Source: a virus
Length of the DNA stretch: 64,000 bases
IMG/VR virus record: IMGVR_UViG_3300046791_000499
Span: 62,001 to 126,000 of that record
Direction: 5' to 3' (one strand)
The notes under the pieces were generated by a model. It worked only from the letters and a program-made list of their open reading frames with translations. It searched no databases and was not told where the DNA came from. This document shows, one piece after another, positions 1 through 6,715 of the stretch (its first letter is position 1; each line of letters opens with the position of its first letter). Made by a program: the position numbers and the translations under genes.

Positions 1-19
1 CACGTTCGAGATCGAGTAG
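1..19 (+). CDS. 3' end of a CDS entering the window (partial)
   Basis: The second frame reads five sense codons (Thr-Phe-Glu-Ile-Glu) and a TAG at 17-19. This would be the tail of a gene that begins before the window. Too little is visible to say more. Confidence 0.25.
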
Positions 20-57
20 GCCCGGAATGCGCCCGCGTTCACGCCGGTCTGGCGAGC

Positions 58-360
58 ATGGGCAAGCCTCCGACCCTCGCCGCGAACGAGCACCGCCGCG
101 TCAGCACCAACCTCGCAAGCCGACCTCGGTGGATCCGCATCGGCGAGAGGCTTGGCTATCTCCAACTGCTCGGCGTCGACAGCATGGAGGGCTTCGACTG
201 CGCGCTCGCGCGCGGCCTCGACTACATCGGGCACCCATGGTTCTGGTGGTTCGACACGATGGAGCACACGCATGGCCACCCCTGGCACGTCTCGTTCGTG
301 TGGGTTGGGGTTCGCCGGCCGAAGAAAGCCAGGCTGGCGGAGAAGAGCCGGAAGCGATGA
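58..360 (+). CDS. hypothetical protein, 100 aa
   Basis: A small basic protein with an aromatic- and His-rich centre (HPWFWWFD, HTHGHPWHV) and a Lys/Arg-rich C-terminus. I do not recognise a family. The ATG at 58 is the first start after the upstream stop at 17-19, although the frame itself is open to the window edge. The stop overlaps the start of the next gene as ATGA at 357-360, which supports the reading frame and suggests translational coupling with the HTH gene that follows. Confidence 0.5.
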   Translation: MGKPPTLAANEHRRVSTNLASRPRWIRIGERLGYLQLLGVDSMEGFDCALARGLDYIGHPWFWWFDTMEHTHGHPWHVSFVWVGVRRPKKARLAEKSRKR

Positions 361-875
361 AGGGCTTGGTGCCGCGTCCGTGCGAGACGATCTTCGGGCA
401 TCGCCTCGACGATGTCCGCCGGGCTCGAGCCTGGACGATCGAGTACTTCGCCCTTCACTGCCGGGTCAGCCTCCGCACCATGGAAGAGTGGCTCCACTGC
501 CGGGCCGAGCCGCTGATCGGCTACGCCTTCAAGACCGCGCTCGCGCTCGGGTACGACGTCGAGGATCTCGCAGACCCGAGCCTCGCCACGTTGCCGAAGC
601 AGCGGCGCGAGGATGCGCCAGGCGAGTGGACCTTCGAGCCCAAGGGCAGCGTCAACAAGACGCAGTTCGGCGCGACCGTGCGCGAGGCCATCTTCGCCAG
701 CGGCCGGACGATCAAGGACTTCGCCGAAGTCGTCGACGTGCATCGCAACGCGGTTGGAAAGTGGTGCACGAGCGCTGCCGAGCCACGGATCACGACAGCG
801 ATGCGAGCCGCTCACGTGCTCGGGCTGAGCCTCCATGGGCTGTGCGAAGGCCGGGCGATTCCGCGCTCGCGCTGA
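357..875 (+). CDS. tandem XRE-type helix-turn-helix protein, 172 aa
   Basis: Probable DNA-binding regulator. Two similar halves are visible. Residues about 8-75 have a helix-turn-helix pattern (TIEYFALHCRVSLRTMEEW) followed by ALALGYDVEDL. Residues about 100-165 repeat it (TIKDFAEVVDVHRNAVGKW) followed by AHVLGLSLHGL. Each half resembles a Cro/CI-type five-helix domain, so a single chain could bind a palindrome or a direct repeat. The ATG at 357 is chosen because it overlaps the upstream stop; longer open frames upstream are not protein-like. The targets are unknown. Confidence 0.65.
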   Translation: MKGLVPRPCETIFGHRLDDVRRARAWTIEYFALHCRVSLRTMEEWLHCRAEPLIGYAFKTALALGYDVEDLADPSLATLPKQRREDAPGEWTFEPKGSVNKTQFGATVREAIFASGRTIKDFAEVVDVHRNAVGKWCTSAAEPRITTAMRAAHVLGLSLHGLCEGRAIPRSR

Positions 876-913
876 CCCTGGAATCACGCACGGCCGGCGC
901 GGTTGGGGTCGGC

Positions 914-1426
914 ATGAGCAGCACGACCCTCTACGTGATCGAGAAAGACGGCACCCTCTCCGAGTGGACCGAGTACCGGAACGCACACGGCGTAGCACCG
1001 GCGATCTGGCATTCGCTCGCGGCGAAGTATGTGCCCGGTGTCCGACCGCTCGGGAGCAAGGATTACAGCGGGCGTGACTACCTGGACCGCGAAGTCAGTC
1101 GCGAACTCTACCGGCTGGCCAAGACGCCAGGGACCATGGCTGACTTCGAGCGCCGCGTGTACTGGACCACGCACGATCGCACGGCCGTCTCGATCGAGAA
1201 CCTGCCCTGCTACGCCGATGCCTTCGCCGAATTCGCCCGCGTCTACGGACCCGATCACGAGCGAGTCGGCTACGTCTTCCATCTCGGGCAGATGGCCGAG
1301 GACATGCGCAAGATCTACGACGAGCGAGGGGAGAAGGGCTGGCGCGGCGTCGCGTGGAACCAGACCAGCATCGAATCCACGTGGCATCAGCAAAAGCCAA
1401 CGCCGGAGATGAAACGCCGGAGATGA
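914..1426 (+). CDS. hypothetical phage protein, 170 aa
   Basis: The sequence is clearly protein-like (TTLYVIEKDGTL near the N-terminus; YVFHLGQMAEDMRKIYDERG near residues 118-138), with no motif I can assign. The ATG at 914 is the first good start after the HTH gene. The C-terminus (PTPEMKRRR) is read through a 14-bp tandem duplication (1400-1427), and its stop overlaps the next start as ATGA. This suggests that the end of the gene was rebuilt when the transposase fragment downstream arrived. Confidence 0.55.
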   Translation: MSSTTLYVIEKDGTLSEWTEYRNAHGVAPAIWHSLAAKYVPGVRPLGSKDYSGRDYLDREVSRELYRLAKTPGTMADFERRVYWTTHDRTAVSIENLPCYADAFAEFARVYGPDHERVGYVFHLGQMAEDMRKIYDERGEKGWRGVAWNQTSIESTWHQQKPTPEMKRRR

Positions 1427-1427
1427 A
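1400..1427 (+). repeat. 14-bp tandem duplication at a gene junction
   Basis: The unit ACGCCGGAGATGAA occurs twice without a gap. Because 14 is not a multiple of three, the two copies are read in different frames. They supply both the end of the upstream gene and the ATG of the downstream transposase-like fragment. It looks like a recombination scar. Confidence 0.8.
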
Positions 1428-1656
1428 ACGCGCTGCCGTGAAGGCCAGGTTGCTCACCGCCGTGCCCTCGCTCGACAGTCGCGACAAGTGCTTGGCACGG
1501 ACCGACGCGCCGTGCTTGCGCTTCACCGCGCAGCGCAACGAACTGCTCTGTCGCGTGCTCTGCCACAACCTGTGTGTGCTCGTGACCTCGATGTACGAGC
1601 TCGGCATCGCGGCCGAACTGGGCGGGAAGAAGGACGGGGGCGGCCATGTCCATTGA
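1423..1656 (+). CDS. DDE transposase C-terminal fragment, 77 aa
   Basis: The segment RNELLCRVLCHNLCVLVTSM followed by YELGI closely resembles the C-terminal helix of many IS5/IS1182-type DDE transposases, which typically read 'NE.LCK.LCHN.CVLIQ...ELGI'. Only this tail is present. The catalytic DDE core is absent, so it cannot transpose. It starts with an ATGA overlap at 1423 and ends in a short Gly/His-rich tail (KKDGGGHVH). It may be a dead remnant of an insertion or a fragment recruited into the operon. The family comes from remembered motifs. Confidence 0.5.
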   Translation: MKRAAVKARLLTAVPSLDSRDKCLARTDAPCLRFTAQRNELLCRVLCHNLCVLVTSMYELGIAAELGGKKDGGGHVH

Positions 1657-1697
1657 TCGCGGCCACCTTAAAGGTAAGCTCACGGGAGGCGACACCC

Positions 1698-1865
1698 ATG
1701 GGAGCGAAGAAGGAGAAGGTAACGATCACGGTCTACACGTGCGAGCGCTGCGGGGCGCGATGGTGTCCGAGGGATCCGTTCGGCCCGATCCCGGTCAAGC
1801 TCCCGGGGACGTGCGTGCGCTGCAAATCGAGGCTGTGGCAGGAGAAGCCCACCCCGGACGAGTAG
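1698..1865 (+). CDS. small zinc-ribbon protein, 55 aa
   Basis: Two CxxC knuckles (CERC near residue 15, CVRC near residue 42) separated by about 25 residues form a typical zinc ribbon. A GGGAGG Shine-Dalgarno sequence (1684-1689) lies 8 nt before the ATG at 1698, which decides the start. Small zinc proteins of this kind are common in phage accessory regions; the function is unknown. Confidence 0.65.
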   Translation: MGAKKEKVTITVYTCERCGARWCPRDPFGPIPVKLPGTCVRCKSRLWQEKPTPDE

Positions 1866-2017
1866 CGCGGCGCGACGATCACAAGCGGGTCACGTGCTCG
1901 CACTGCGGTGCGCGGGTGCTGACCCGAGGCAGCGGCGCCATGTGGGGGCACCCGGACGACGCGACCGGCGAAGCATGCCCAGGGTCCAAGACCTGGGACC
2001 GCCAACCGTGCCACTAG
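1760..2017 (+). CDS. second small zinc-binding protein, start uncertain
   Basis: The C-terminal part (CSHCGARVLTRGSG followed by MWGH, then CPGSKTW) resembles small phage proteins that carry one CxxC followed by a His and a Cys. No ATG, GTG or TTG lies directly before that conserved part. The nearest in-frame ATG (1760) overlaps the previous gene by about 100 nt in another frame. The true start may have been lost, or it lies at 1760 or 1646. The end at 2017 is firm if the gene is real. Confidence 0.35.
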   Translation: MVSEGSVRPDPGQAPGDVRALQIEAVAGEAHPGRVARRDDHKRVTCSHCGARVLTRGSGAMWGHPDDATGEACPGSKTWDRQPCH

Positions 2018-2046
2018 AGCGTATTTCGGCGGCTCCCGCGACAACC

Positions 2047-2066
2047 GTTCCGGGAACTGTTAGGCT
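2047..2066 (+). promoter_or_regulatory. palindrome and -10-like element before the Panacea gene
   Basis: GTTCC-G-GGAAC is a perfect inverted repeat at 2047-2057. TAGGCT at 2061-2066 sits 6 nt before the GTG at 2073, the position of a -10 box for a leaderless transcript. I see no convincing -35. The arrangement would suit an autoregulatory operator; this is inference. Confidence 0.35.
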
Positions 2067-2072
2067 GGCCGT

Positions 2073-2510
2073 GTGACCCGCGAAGATCTGGTTCTAGCCG
2101 CACTGGCACCCGCGCGAGGGCACCAGTTCACGCCCGTGCAGGTGCAGAAGTTGTTTTTCCTCATCGACAAACGCGCGGCGGCGGATGTTGGGGGGCCGCA
2201 CTTCGAGTTCAGGCCGTACGACTACGGGCCGTTCGACTCGAATGTCTACGTGGCCATCGAAGCCTTGGCAGCCCGAGGGCTCGCTGCCGTTCACCGTCCC
2301 CCAGAATTTCGGATGAAAAAGTTCCGTCTCACGCAGGATGGTCAAGCACGCGGCGACGAGGTGTTCCAGAGTCTGCCACCGGGCGTGCAGGACTTCATGA
2401 CGCGAGCCTGCGACTTCGTTCGGAACACGCCTTTCGCCGAACTCGTATCTGCTATCTACAAAGCATATCCTGAAATGCGCGAGCGGAGCGTGTTCCGCGA
2501 AATCGGATGA
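2073..2510 (+). CDS. Panacea/DUF4065-domain protein, 145 aa
   Basis: The N-terminal pattern FTPVQVQKLFFLID followed by FEFRPYDYGPF matches the Panacea (DUF4065, SocA/GepA-like) domain, here spanning nearly the whole protein. Panacea proteins are known as antitoxins that pair with many unrelated toxins, usually in two-gene operons. The start is GTG at 2073, nearly leaderless. The stop overlaps the next start as ATGA (2507-2510), as in a toxin-antitoxin pair. Here the partner is a damaged proteasome-like hydrolase gene, so the pair may no longer work as a pair. Confidence 0.8.
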   Translation: MTREDLVLAALAPARGHQFTPVQVQKLFFLIDKRAAADVGGPHFEFRPYDYGPFDSNVYVAIEALAARGLAAVHRPPEFRMKKFRLTQDGQARGDEVFQSLPPGVQDFMTRACDFVRNTPFAELVSAIYKAYPEMRERSVFREIG

Positions 2511-3174
2511 CCCTTCTCGTAGGCATTCGATGCCACGACGGCAGGTTGACGTCATCGGCGGTGCAATCATCATTGCCGGGACGGGTACAGTTGGACTCGG
2601 GCAGCGGTTCACCGCTGCCGCTCAGGATCTCTACGAGAGCAACGGATTCAAGGGCAAAAATCATCTTGAATGGGCAAAGACACTTTGCAGCGCAGGGATC
2701 AAGGACTTCGCAGAGACCCAGGCGCCGAAGGGGAGTTACGGAGCACTTGTCGCCTTTCGAACGAAGAAAGGCGAGCATCTTTGCGAATTCCCCGCGGAGG
2801 ATTTCCAGCCAGAACTCAAGGAAGACAAGTGCTGGTACGTGTCGATGGGGTCCGGTCAGTCGCTCGCCGACCCTTACCTTGCTTTGATGCGGCTCACGTT
2901 TTGGAAGAATGGGGCGCCGTCCCTCGTTGACGGCGTCTTCGCGGCGGCATGGGTCATGAAGCATGCCATCGAAGTCGCGCATGGGCTGATCGGGCCTCCA
3001 ATTCGCATAGCCACACTTACGAAAGACAGCGCTCGGTTGCTGTCTGATGACGAGTTGGAAGAGCATCTAAATCTCGTGGACGAGTCTCTGCGTCACTTCG
3101 CCAGCTTCGCAGAACGGCTGACTAAGTCAGCCGGGACACCTGAGCTTCCTGCGGGCCCACGATCCGGTACGTGA
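2507..3174 (+). pseudogene. proteasome/HslV-like Ntn-hydrolase with internal deletion and frameshift
   Basis: Translation from the coupled ATG at 2507 reads MTLLVGIRCHDG. Thr2 would be the N-terminal nucleophile expected of a proteasome-type hydrolase. After about 12 codons the frame leaves the family pattern. The body continues in another frame from about 2540 (QVDVIGGAIIIAGTGTVGLG, then to 3174), which matches the second beta strand and following core of HslV/proteasome-like subunits. About 25 residues that normally carry the conserved Asp and Lys of the active site are missing at the junction. A shorter protein could start at the ATG at 2530 but would lack the nucleophile. It is therefore probably inactive as a peptidase. 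Confidence 0.6.
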
Positions 3175-3179
3175 CCAAC

Positions 3180-3197
3180 TCACGCCGGCCACGTGCC
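3180..3197 (+). repeat. 18-bp direct repeat, copy 1
   Basis: TCACGCCGGCCACGTGCC occurs here, just after the hydrolase remnant, and again at 3537-3554. The two copies flank the minus-strand gene 3256-3498. Confidence 0.7.
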
Positions 3198-3255
3198 GCG
3201 TTCCCTGTGCATGCGGACCCACGCCTTGCTGGTCTGCTTGGCAACATTACGCCGG

Positions 3256-3498
3256 CTAGTCGGTCAGCTTGCGTCGCTTCTCGACCTCGTTCGGGCCGGT
3301 CACTCGAAATAACCACGCTCCGCGGGAGCAGGTCGCCTTCAAGAACCGCGCGCCTTCGTGGCGTCGCCCGGCGTCGCCCGGAGCCCCCTCGGTCACGGTC
3401 AGTCCTACGTCGTATCCCTCGATCGTCCAGGTCACGCCGTCGTACGGAAACGTGCTGCCCACGGGGTGGGCGGCCATGAATTTCTTTTCGTCTGACAT
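3256..3498 (-). CDS. hypothetical protein, 80 aa
   Basis: A small protein starting MSDEKKFMAAHPVGSTFPYDG with VTWTIEGYD following, a beta-rich pattern. I do not recognise a family. The ATG at 3498 is chosen over an ATG 18 nt upstream because the sequence after it is the more protein-like part. It lies alone, opposite to its neighbours, between two copies of an 18-bp direct repeat. Confidence 0.5.
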   Translation of the reverse strand: MSDEKKFMAAHPVGSTFPYDGVTWTIEGYDVGLTVTEGAPGDAGRRHEGARFLKATCSRGAWLFRVTGPNEVEKRRKLTD

Positions 3499-3536
3499 CC
3501 GCCGAAGCATAGCCACGCGTCAGGACACGGCTCAAG

Positions 3537-3554
3537 TCACGCCGGCCACGTGCC
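3537..3554 (+). repeat. 18-bp direct repeat, copy 2
   Basis: Second identical copy of the 18-bp sequence at 3180-3197, 357 bp downstream. It contains the palindrome CACGTG. Confidence 0.7.
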
Positions 3555-3828
3555 CCGCTGCCGATGGTTGAGCGCCCAAGCACCGAGCGGGGAGCGGGGA
3601 ACGTCGAGCAGATCGGGCCCGCCTGCATCGCTCGCATGTGCCCGTGGGCCAGTACGGCGCGAGCTGAACCGCTGTTTCTATGCCCTTGGTGGCGTCGAGC
3701 CGCGCCAGCTAGGCGCTCCCAATGAGCCGGTCGATTCCAATTCCAGCCTCTGGCAAGAGTACGCGACCGCAGCGGATGCGCACTTTGCCGCCAACGAGCA
3801 GTGGCGAAACTGGTGGTCGCGCGCCTGA
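3550..3828 (+). CDS. possible small protein, 92 aa
   Basis: The last 55 residues look genuinely coding (LNRCFYALGGVEPRQLG, then LWQEYATAADAHFAANEQW), with normal amino-acid balance and codon use. The first 35 residues are low-quality Arg/Ser/Pro sequence. The GTG at 3550 is the only start available; it lies inside the second copy of the 18-bp repeat. It may be the remains of a longer gene. Otherwise the stretch 3499-3832 holds nothing recognisable. Confidence 0.35.
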   Translation: MPRCRWLSAQAPSGERGTSSRSGPPASLACARGPVRRELNRCFYALGGVEPRQLGAPNEPVDSNSSLWQEYATAADAHFAANEQWRNWWSRA

Positions 3829-3832
3829 GCGA

Positions 3833-4306
3833 TCAGACCGGCCATGTTCCGCGCTCGCGGTGCTCGACCACCCACCGACCGAGCGTGCTGCGAGGGATCT
3901 CCAGGAGCCGAGCGGCCCTGCGGATCGAGCCGGCCGCACGGACGATCTGCGCGAGCAGGTCAGCCTCCATGTGGGCCCAGTCGCCGATCGCGATCACGAA
4001 CTCGTCCGGGATGCCGGGCGGATCGACACCCATCGCTCGCATGCCCGCGCCATAGGGCCCGTGAGCAAGCACGGCGCACGCCCCATCGAAGGCCATCCAC
4101 GCGGCTCGGCATGCGTCCTCGTGAGTTTTGAACCCCGCGCGAATGCACGAGCGCCGACCGACGCGGCCGATGTACAGCCAGTGATCCGGGCGCCCGTGCT
4201 CATCATCGAGATCGGCGCCCGTCATGACCTCGAATCCGTGCGGCGGTTCGATGCCGCGGCGATCCGGGAACGGCTTGGTCGCGGGCTTGGGCTTGGGCTT
4301 AGCCAC
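3833..4306 (-). CDS. Fis-type HTH protein, 157 aa
   Basis: The C-terminal 25 residues (AGSIRRAARLLEIPRSTLGRW) match the Fis/NtrC-type helix-turn-helix, so DNA binding is likely. The N-terminal part (DHWLYIGRVGRRSCIRAGF, then HEDACRAAWMAFDGA) is of unknown type. The start is GTG at 4306, overlapping the end of the XRE gene upstream (stop at 4299) by 8 nt, so the two regulators are probably co-translated. Confidence 0.6.
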   Translation of the reverse strand: MAKPKPKPATKPFPDRRGIEPPHGFEVMTGADLDDEHGRPDHWLYIGRVGRRSCIRAGFKTHEDACRAAWMAFDGACAVLAHGPYGAGMRAMGVDPPGIPDEFVIAIGDWAHMEADLLAQIVRAAGSIRRAARLLEIPRSTLGRWVVEHRERGTWPV

Positions 4307-4646
4307 GGCCAGACTCCACGGCCAGCTGCACGCGCAGGACCCCGACCACCGCGATGAGGATCAACTGCTCGCGCTCGGGCAGACCTCGCACGACCGTGGC
4401 CAGATCATCGGCGACACCATAGTCGTCGCAGAACAGCGCGGGCACAGGCACACCCAAGCCGCACGCGACCTTGACCATCGTGTCGAAGGACGGCGAGAAG
4501 GCCCCCTTCTCCAGCCTGCGCACCGTGTCGTGTGCCACACCGGCGAGGTCGGCTAGGGCTTCCTGCGTCAGCTTCCGATGCTTGCGCATCATGAGCAGGC
4601 GCGCGCCGAGTTGTTCATCTGTGAGGATCCGTTGGCGGTCGATCAT
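4299..4646 (-). CDS. XRE-family transcriptional regulator, 115 aa
   Basis: A standard Cro/CI helix-turn-helix near residues 12-68 (LGARLLMMRKHRKLTQEALA, then GVAHDTVRRLEKG, then SFDTMVKVACGLGVPV). The C-terminal helices (LPEREQLILIAVVGVLR) may dimerise. The ATG at 4646 is chosen because the codons upstream are not domain-like. It is the first gene of a two-gene minus-strand unit with the Fis-type HTH gene and is a candidate repressor for this region. No operator can be assigned. Confidence 0.8.
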   Translation of the reverse strand: MIDRQRILTDEQLGARLLMMRKHRKLTQEALADLAGVAHDTVRRLEKGAFSPSFDTMVKVACGLGVPVPALFCDDYGVADDLATVVRGLPEREQLILIAVVGVLRVQLAVESGRG

Positions 4647-4829
4647 GCCGACGTCTTGGGCGGCACATCTGCGGTTGGCCACGTCGGATCGGTGTCGTTG
4701 TCTGCCACAGACCATCTAGCCAAAAGTCCAAGCGCCGCGCCAATAGTCGCGCGAATTCATGACTTCTGTCCCAAAGCCACCTGGCATCGCCGAACTCATC
4801 GAGATCGATTCAGGCAAAGCGGCCGAGGC

Positions 4830-5246
4830 TCACTCGTAGCAGGTGATCGAGCCGTCGGTGTTGCTCTGGCCGTAGTTACAGATGACCACGTAATCGTCGG
4901 GGTCGCAGTCGCCAGCGAGGCCCACGTGCACGCAGATGCCGTCGCTGTTGCAACAATGGATGATCGACGATGCCTGGCTCGGAGGGCACGGCCCGGGAGG
5001 ACAAACCACGCAGCCCTGCGCCGTTCCTCGGAACACGTCGCACCAGTTGTATGGCTCGCGGCCGAGCTTCGCCAACTTCTTCTCGAAGTCGGTAAGCGGG
5101 GGGGCGGGCGCGACTGCTGGCACAGCCTCGACCGGCGGAGCCTCGACGGACTTGACCGCGACCTTCCGGGAGTCACACGCGGTAAAGGTGGCCAGGATCA
5201 GAAGCGCGGCGGTGATGATGCGGGTGTGCATGGTGGGGCGCATCAT
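4830..5246 (-). CDS. lipoprotein, possible outer spanin, 138 aa
   Basis: The N-terminus is a lipoprotein signal: MHTRIITAALLILATFTAC ends in a lipobox with Cys about 24 residues from the first Met. A Pro/Ala-rich stretch follows (EAPPVEAVPAVAPAPPL), then a Cys-rich C-terminal half with eight or more Cys. The upstream minus-strand gene (5268-6044) has a single membrane segment and a coiled coil, so the two could be the outer and inner spanins of host lysis. The Cys-rich domain is unusual for an o-spanin, so an ordinary envelope lipoprotein moron is the alternative. An ATG at 5231 is an equally good start. Confidence 0.55.
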   Translation of the reverse strand: MMRPTMHTRIITAALLILATFTACDSRKVAVKSVEAPPVEAVPAVAPAPPLTDFEKKLAKLGREPYNWCDVFRGTAQGCVVCPPGPCPPSQASSIIHCCNSDGICVHVGLAGDCDPDDYVVICNYGQSNTDGSITCYE

Positions 5247-5267
5247 CGCCCCACCTGGGCCCGCGGG

Positions 5268-6044
5268 CTACTGCTGATCGTACCGAGCTTCGGCGCGGAG
5301 ACCGTCTAGCTCTGGCGGGATCAGCACGGATGCGTCGCAGTTGATCTTGATCGGCTCGATCTCACCATCGCCAACCCGCTTGTCCCGGGAAAGCTCACGC
5401 TTGACCAGCCAGTTGAGTCCTTCCGCGATCGCTTCATTGTTCTTGCAGTGCCTGGTCTGCTCGTCGCCGAGCCACCGGATCGTCAGCCCGAGGTTGCGGC
5501 GCATCGCTCGCTCCTTGTCGGCCTCGGCCTTCTCGAGTTTCGCCTGTCGTTCCTCGAGTTCGCTAACGTCGACAGCGGTCTGGGCTGCCATGATCTTGGC
5601 CTCGGCGATGTCGTCCGCGGACGTCAGGCTGGGTCCACCGATCGTGATCCCCAGCGACGCAAGGACTGCAGCAACGACCGGGAGCCAACCATTGCGAGGT
5701 CCGCCACCTCCGCCACCGGAGGCTGCATCTAGAAGACGATCCCTGAGAACTCGGAAGACCAGGGCTCCATCGTTCATCCGTTTGAGCTGCTCCGATGTTG
5801 GGGTCTCGCCTCGATCAACGGCGCGCCCAATCTCGGCACTGGCCTTGAAGGCGTCCTCGATCAGCGCGGATGGCGATCGGATGGACTCGCCGGGATGCGG
5901 CGCATCTTCTTCGGGTGTGGTTACTGCGCGCTTGAACGAACGACGCCGGCCACTCGATAGATCGATTGGTGCGGTGTCGTCGTCACGTGGCACGCGGCCA
6001 GGGTAGCCCACAGGTGGGGTCGCCGTCACGTGTGAGTCTCCCAC
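5268..6044 (-). CDS. single-pass membrane protein with coiled coil, 258 aa
   Basis: Residues 1-110 are hydrophilic. A Gly-rich linker (GGGGGG) precedes one membrane segment (WLPVVAAVLASLGITIG, about 119-136). Then comes a charged coiled coil (VSELEERQAKLEKAEADKE) and a soluble C-terminal part. This layout could be an inner spanin paired with the lipoprotein downstream, but spanins usually have the membrane segment near the N-terminus. The end is 21 nt from the lipoprotein start, consistent with one transcript. Confidence 0.55.
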   Translation of the reverse strand: MGDSHVTATPPVGYPGRVPRDDDTAPIDLSSGRRRSFKRAVTTPEEDAPHPGESIRSPSALIEDAFKASAEIGRAVDRGETPTSEQLKRMNDGALVFRVLRDRLLDAASGGGGGGPRNGWLPVVAAVLASLGITIGGPSLTSADDIAEAKIMAAQTAVDVSELEERQAKLEKAEADKERAMRRNLGLTIRWLGDEQTRHCKNNEAIAEGLNWLVKRELSRDKRVGDGEIEPIKINCDASVLIPPELDGLRAEARYDQQ

Positions 6045-6102
6045 TGCCTGTCAAGCGATGATTATCCCGGCGAACGCGAAGGGCCACGCAAGGGGAGCCG
6101 GC

Positions 6103-6435
6103 TCACGGAGGAGGCACCCACGGCTTGGCGCTGCCGTCGTTGAACGTCTCGGGAGGCACGCGACGCGGAAGCACTGACCGCTCGGCTCCGCACTTGTGGC
6201 AGTCGGGTGTCGGCGCGGCTTCGGCCCAGTCTGGGATTGCGGCAACGTGCATGGCTTGGTACCCGCACGCCGTGCATTGCCCCGGGTAGGATAGCCATTC
6301 GGTCCCCGGCCACGGTCGGCGCTCCGCCATGTTGATGATGTCGGCGCCGCCGTGCCGGTTGGGATCGGTCCATTCGACCAGCACCGCAACACACTCGGCC
6401 AGCGCCTCGGCGTCTTCGTCGTCTTCGTCGATCAC
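6103..6435 (-). CDS. zinc-ribbon protein, 110 aa
   Basis: It begins with an acidic stretch (MIDEDDEDAEALAE). It then has two CxxC pairs, CTAC near residue 54 and CHKC near residue 79, which form a zinc ribbon. The C-terminus is Pro-rich. Function unknown. It lies directly downstream of the chimeric gene at 6448-6642, with 12 nt between them. Confidence 0.6.
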   Translation of the reverse strand: MIDEDDEDAEALAECVAVLVEWTDPNRHGGADIINMAERRPWPGTEWLSYPGQCTACGYQAMHVAAIPDWAEAAPTPDCHKCGAERSVLPRRVPPETFNDGSAKPWVPPP

Positions 6436-6447
6436 GGATCCCCAAGA

Positions 6448-6642
6448 CTAGTCGCCGGTGGAAGCATCGACGGCAGCAACCCCGAGTTCGACGTCACCAA
6501 CCGCGCCGCTCGCCGCCTCGGCCGTGAAGTCGCCTTTGCGAGCCCGCTTGCGTGTCTTGGCCACGCTACGCTCACAGAACTGTTCCCAGTGGGCACAATT
6601 CTCACCCTCACACCACAAAGTAATCTCGCGCGTATAGCTCAC
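6448..6642 (-). CDS. chimeric small protein: Cys motif plus copied tail-gene segment, 64 aa
   Basis: Residues 1-37 (YTREITLWCEGENCAHWEQF, then SVAKTRKRARKG) resemble small phage proteins with a C-x4-C...C motif. Residues 38-64 (FTAEAASGAVGDVELGVAAV and onward) are encoded by an 84-bp copy of the tail gene at 15173-16216, in the same reading frame. The copy ends at a TAG where the tail gene has a Tyr codon. The GTG at 6642 is favoured by AAGGA about 9 nt upstream; an ATG at 6708 is possible. The role of the added tail is unknown. Confidence 0.6.
   Translation of the reverse strand: MSYTREITLWCEGENCAHWEQFCERSVAKTRKRARKGDFTAEAASGAVGDVELGVAAVDASTGD
6449..6532. repeat. 84-bp duplication, copy A (of 16056-16139)
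   Basis: 82 of 84 bases match 16056-16139 in the same orientation. The two differences are synonymous in both genes. The copy covers the last 27 sense codons of the 6448-6642 gene plus two bases of its stop. Confidence 0.9.
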
Positions 6643-6715
6643 AGGTTCGTGTCCTTCAACATGAGTAGTTCGTGGGCTTGGACGCCGAGCACCGATCCAC
6701 GCATACATCGCGGGT

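Noticed and set aside
27-875. A 282-residue protein starting at 27
   Set aside because: The first 110 codons overlap another gene and are Arg/Pro-rich noise; the domain-like part starts at the coupled ATG at 357.
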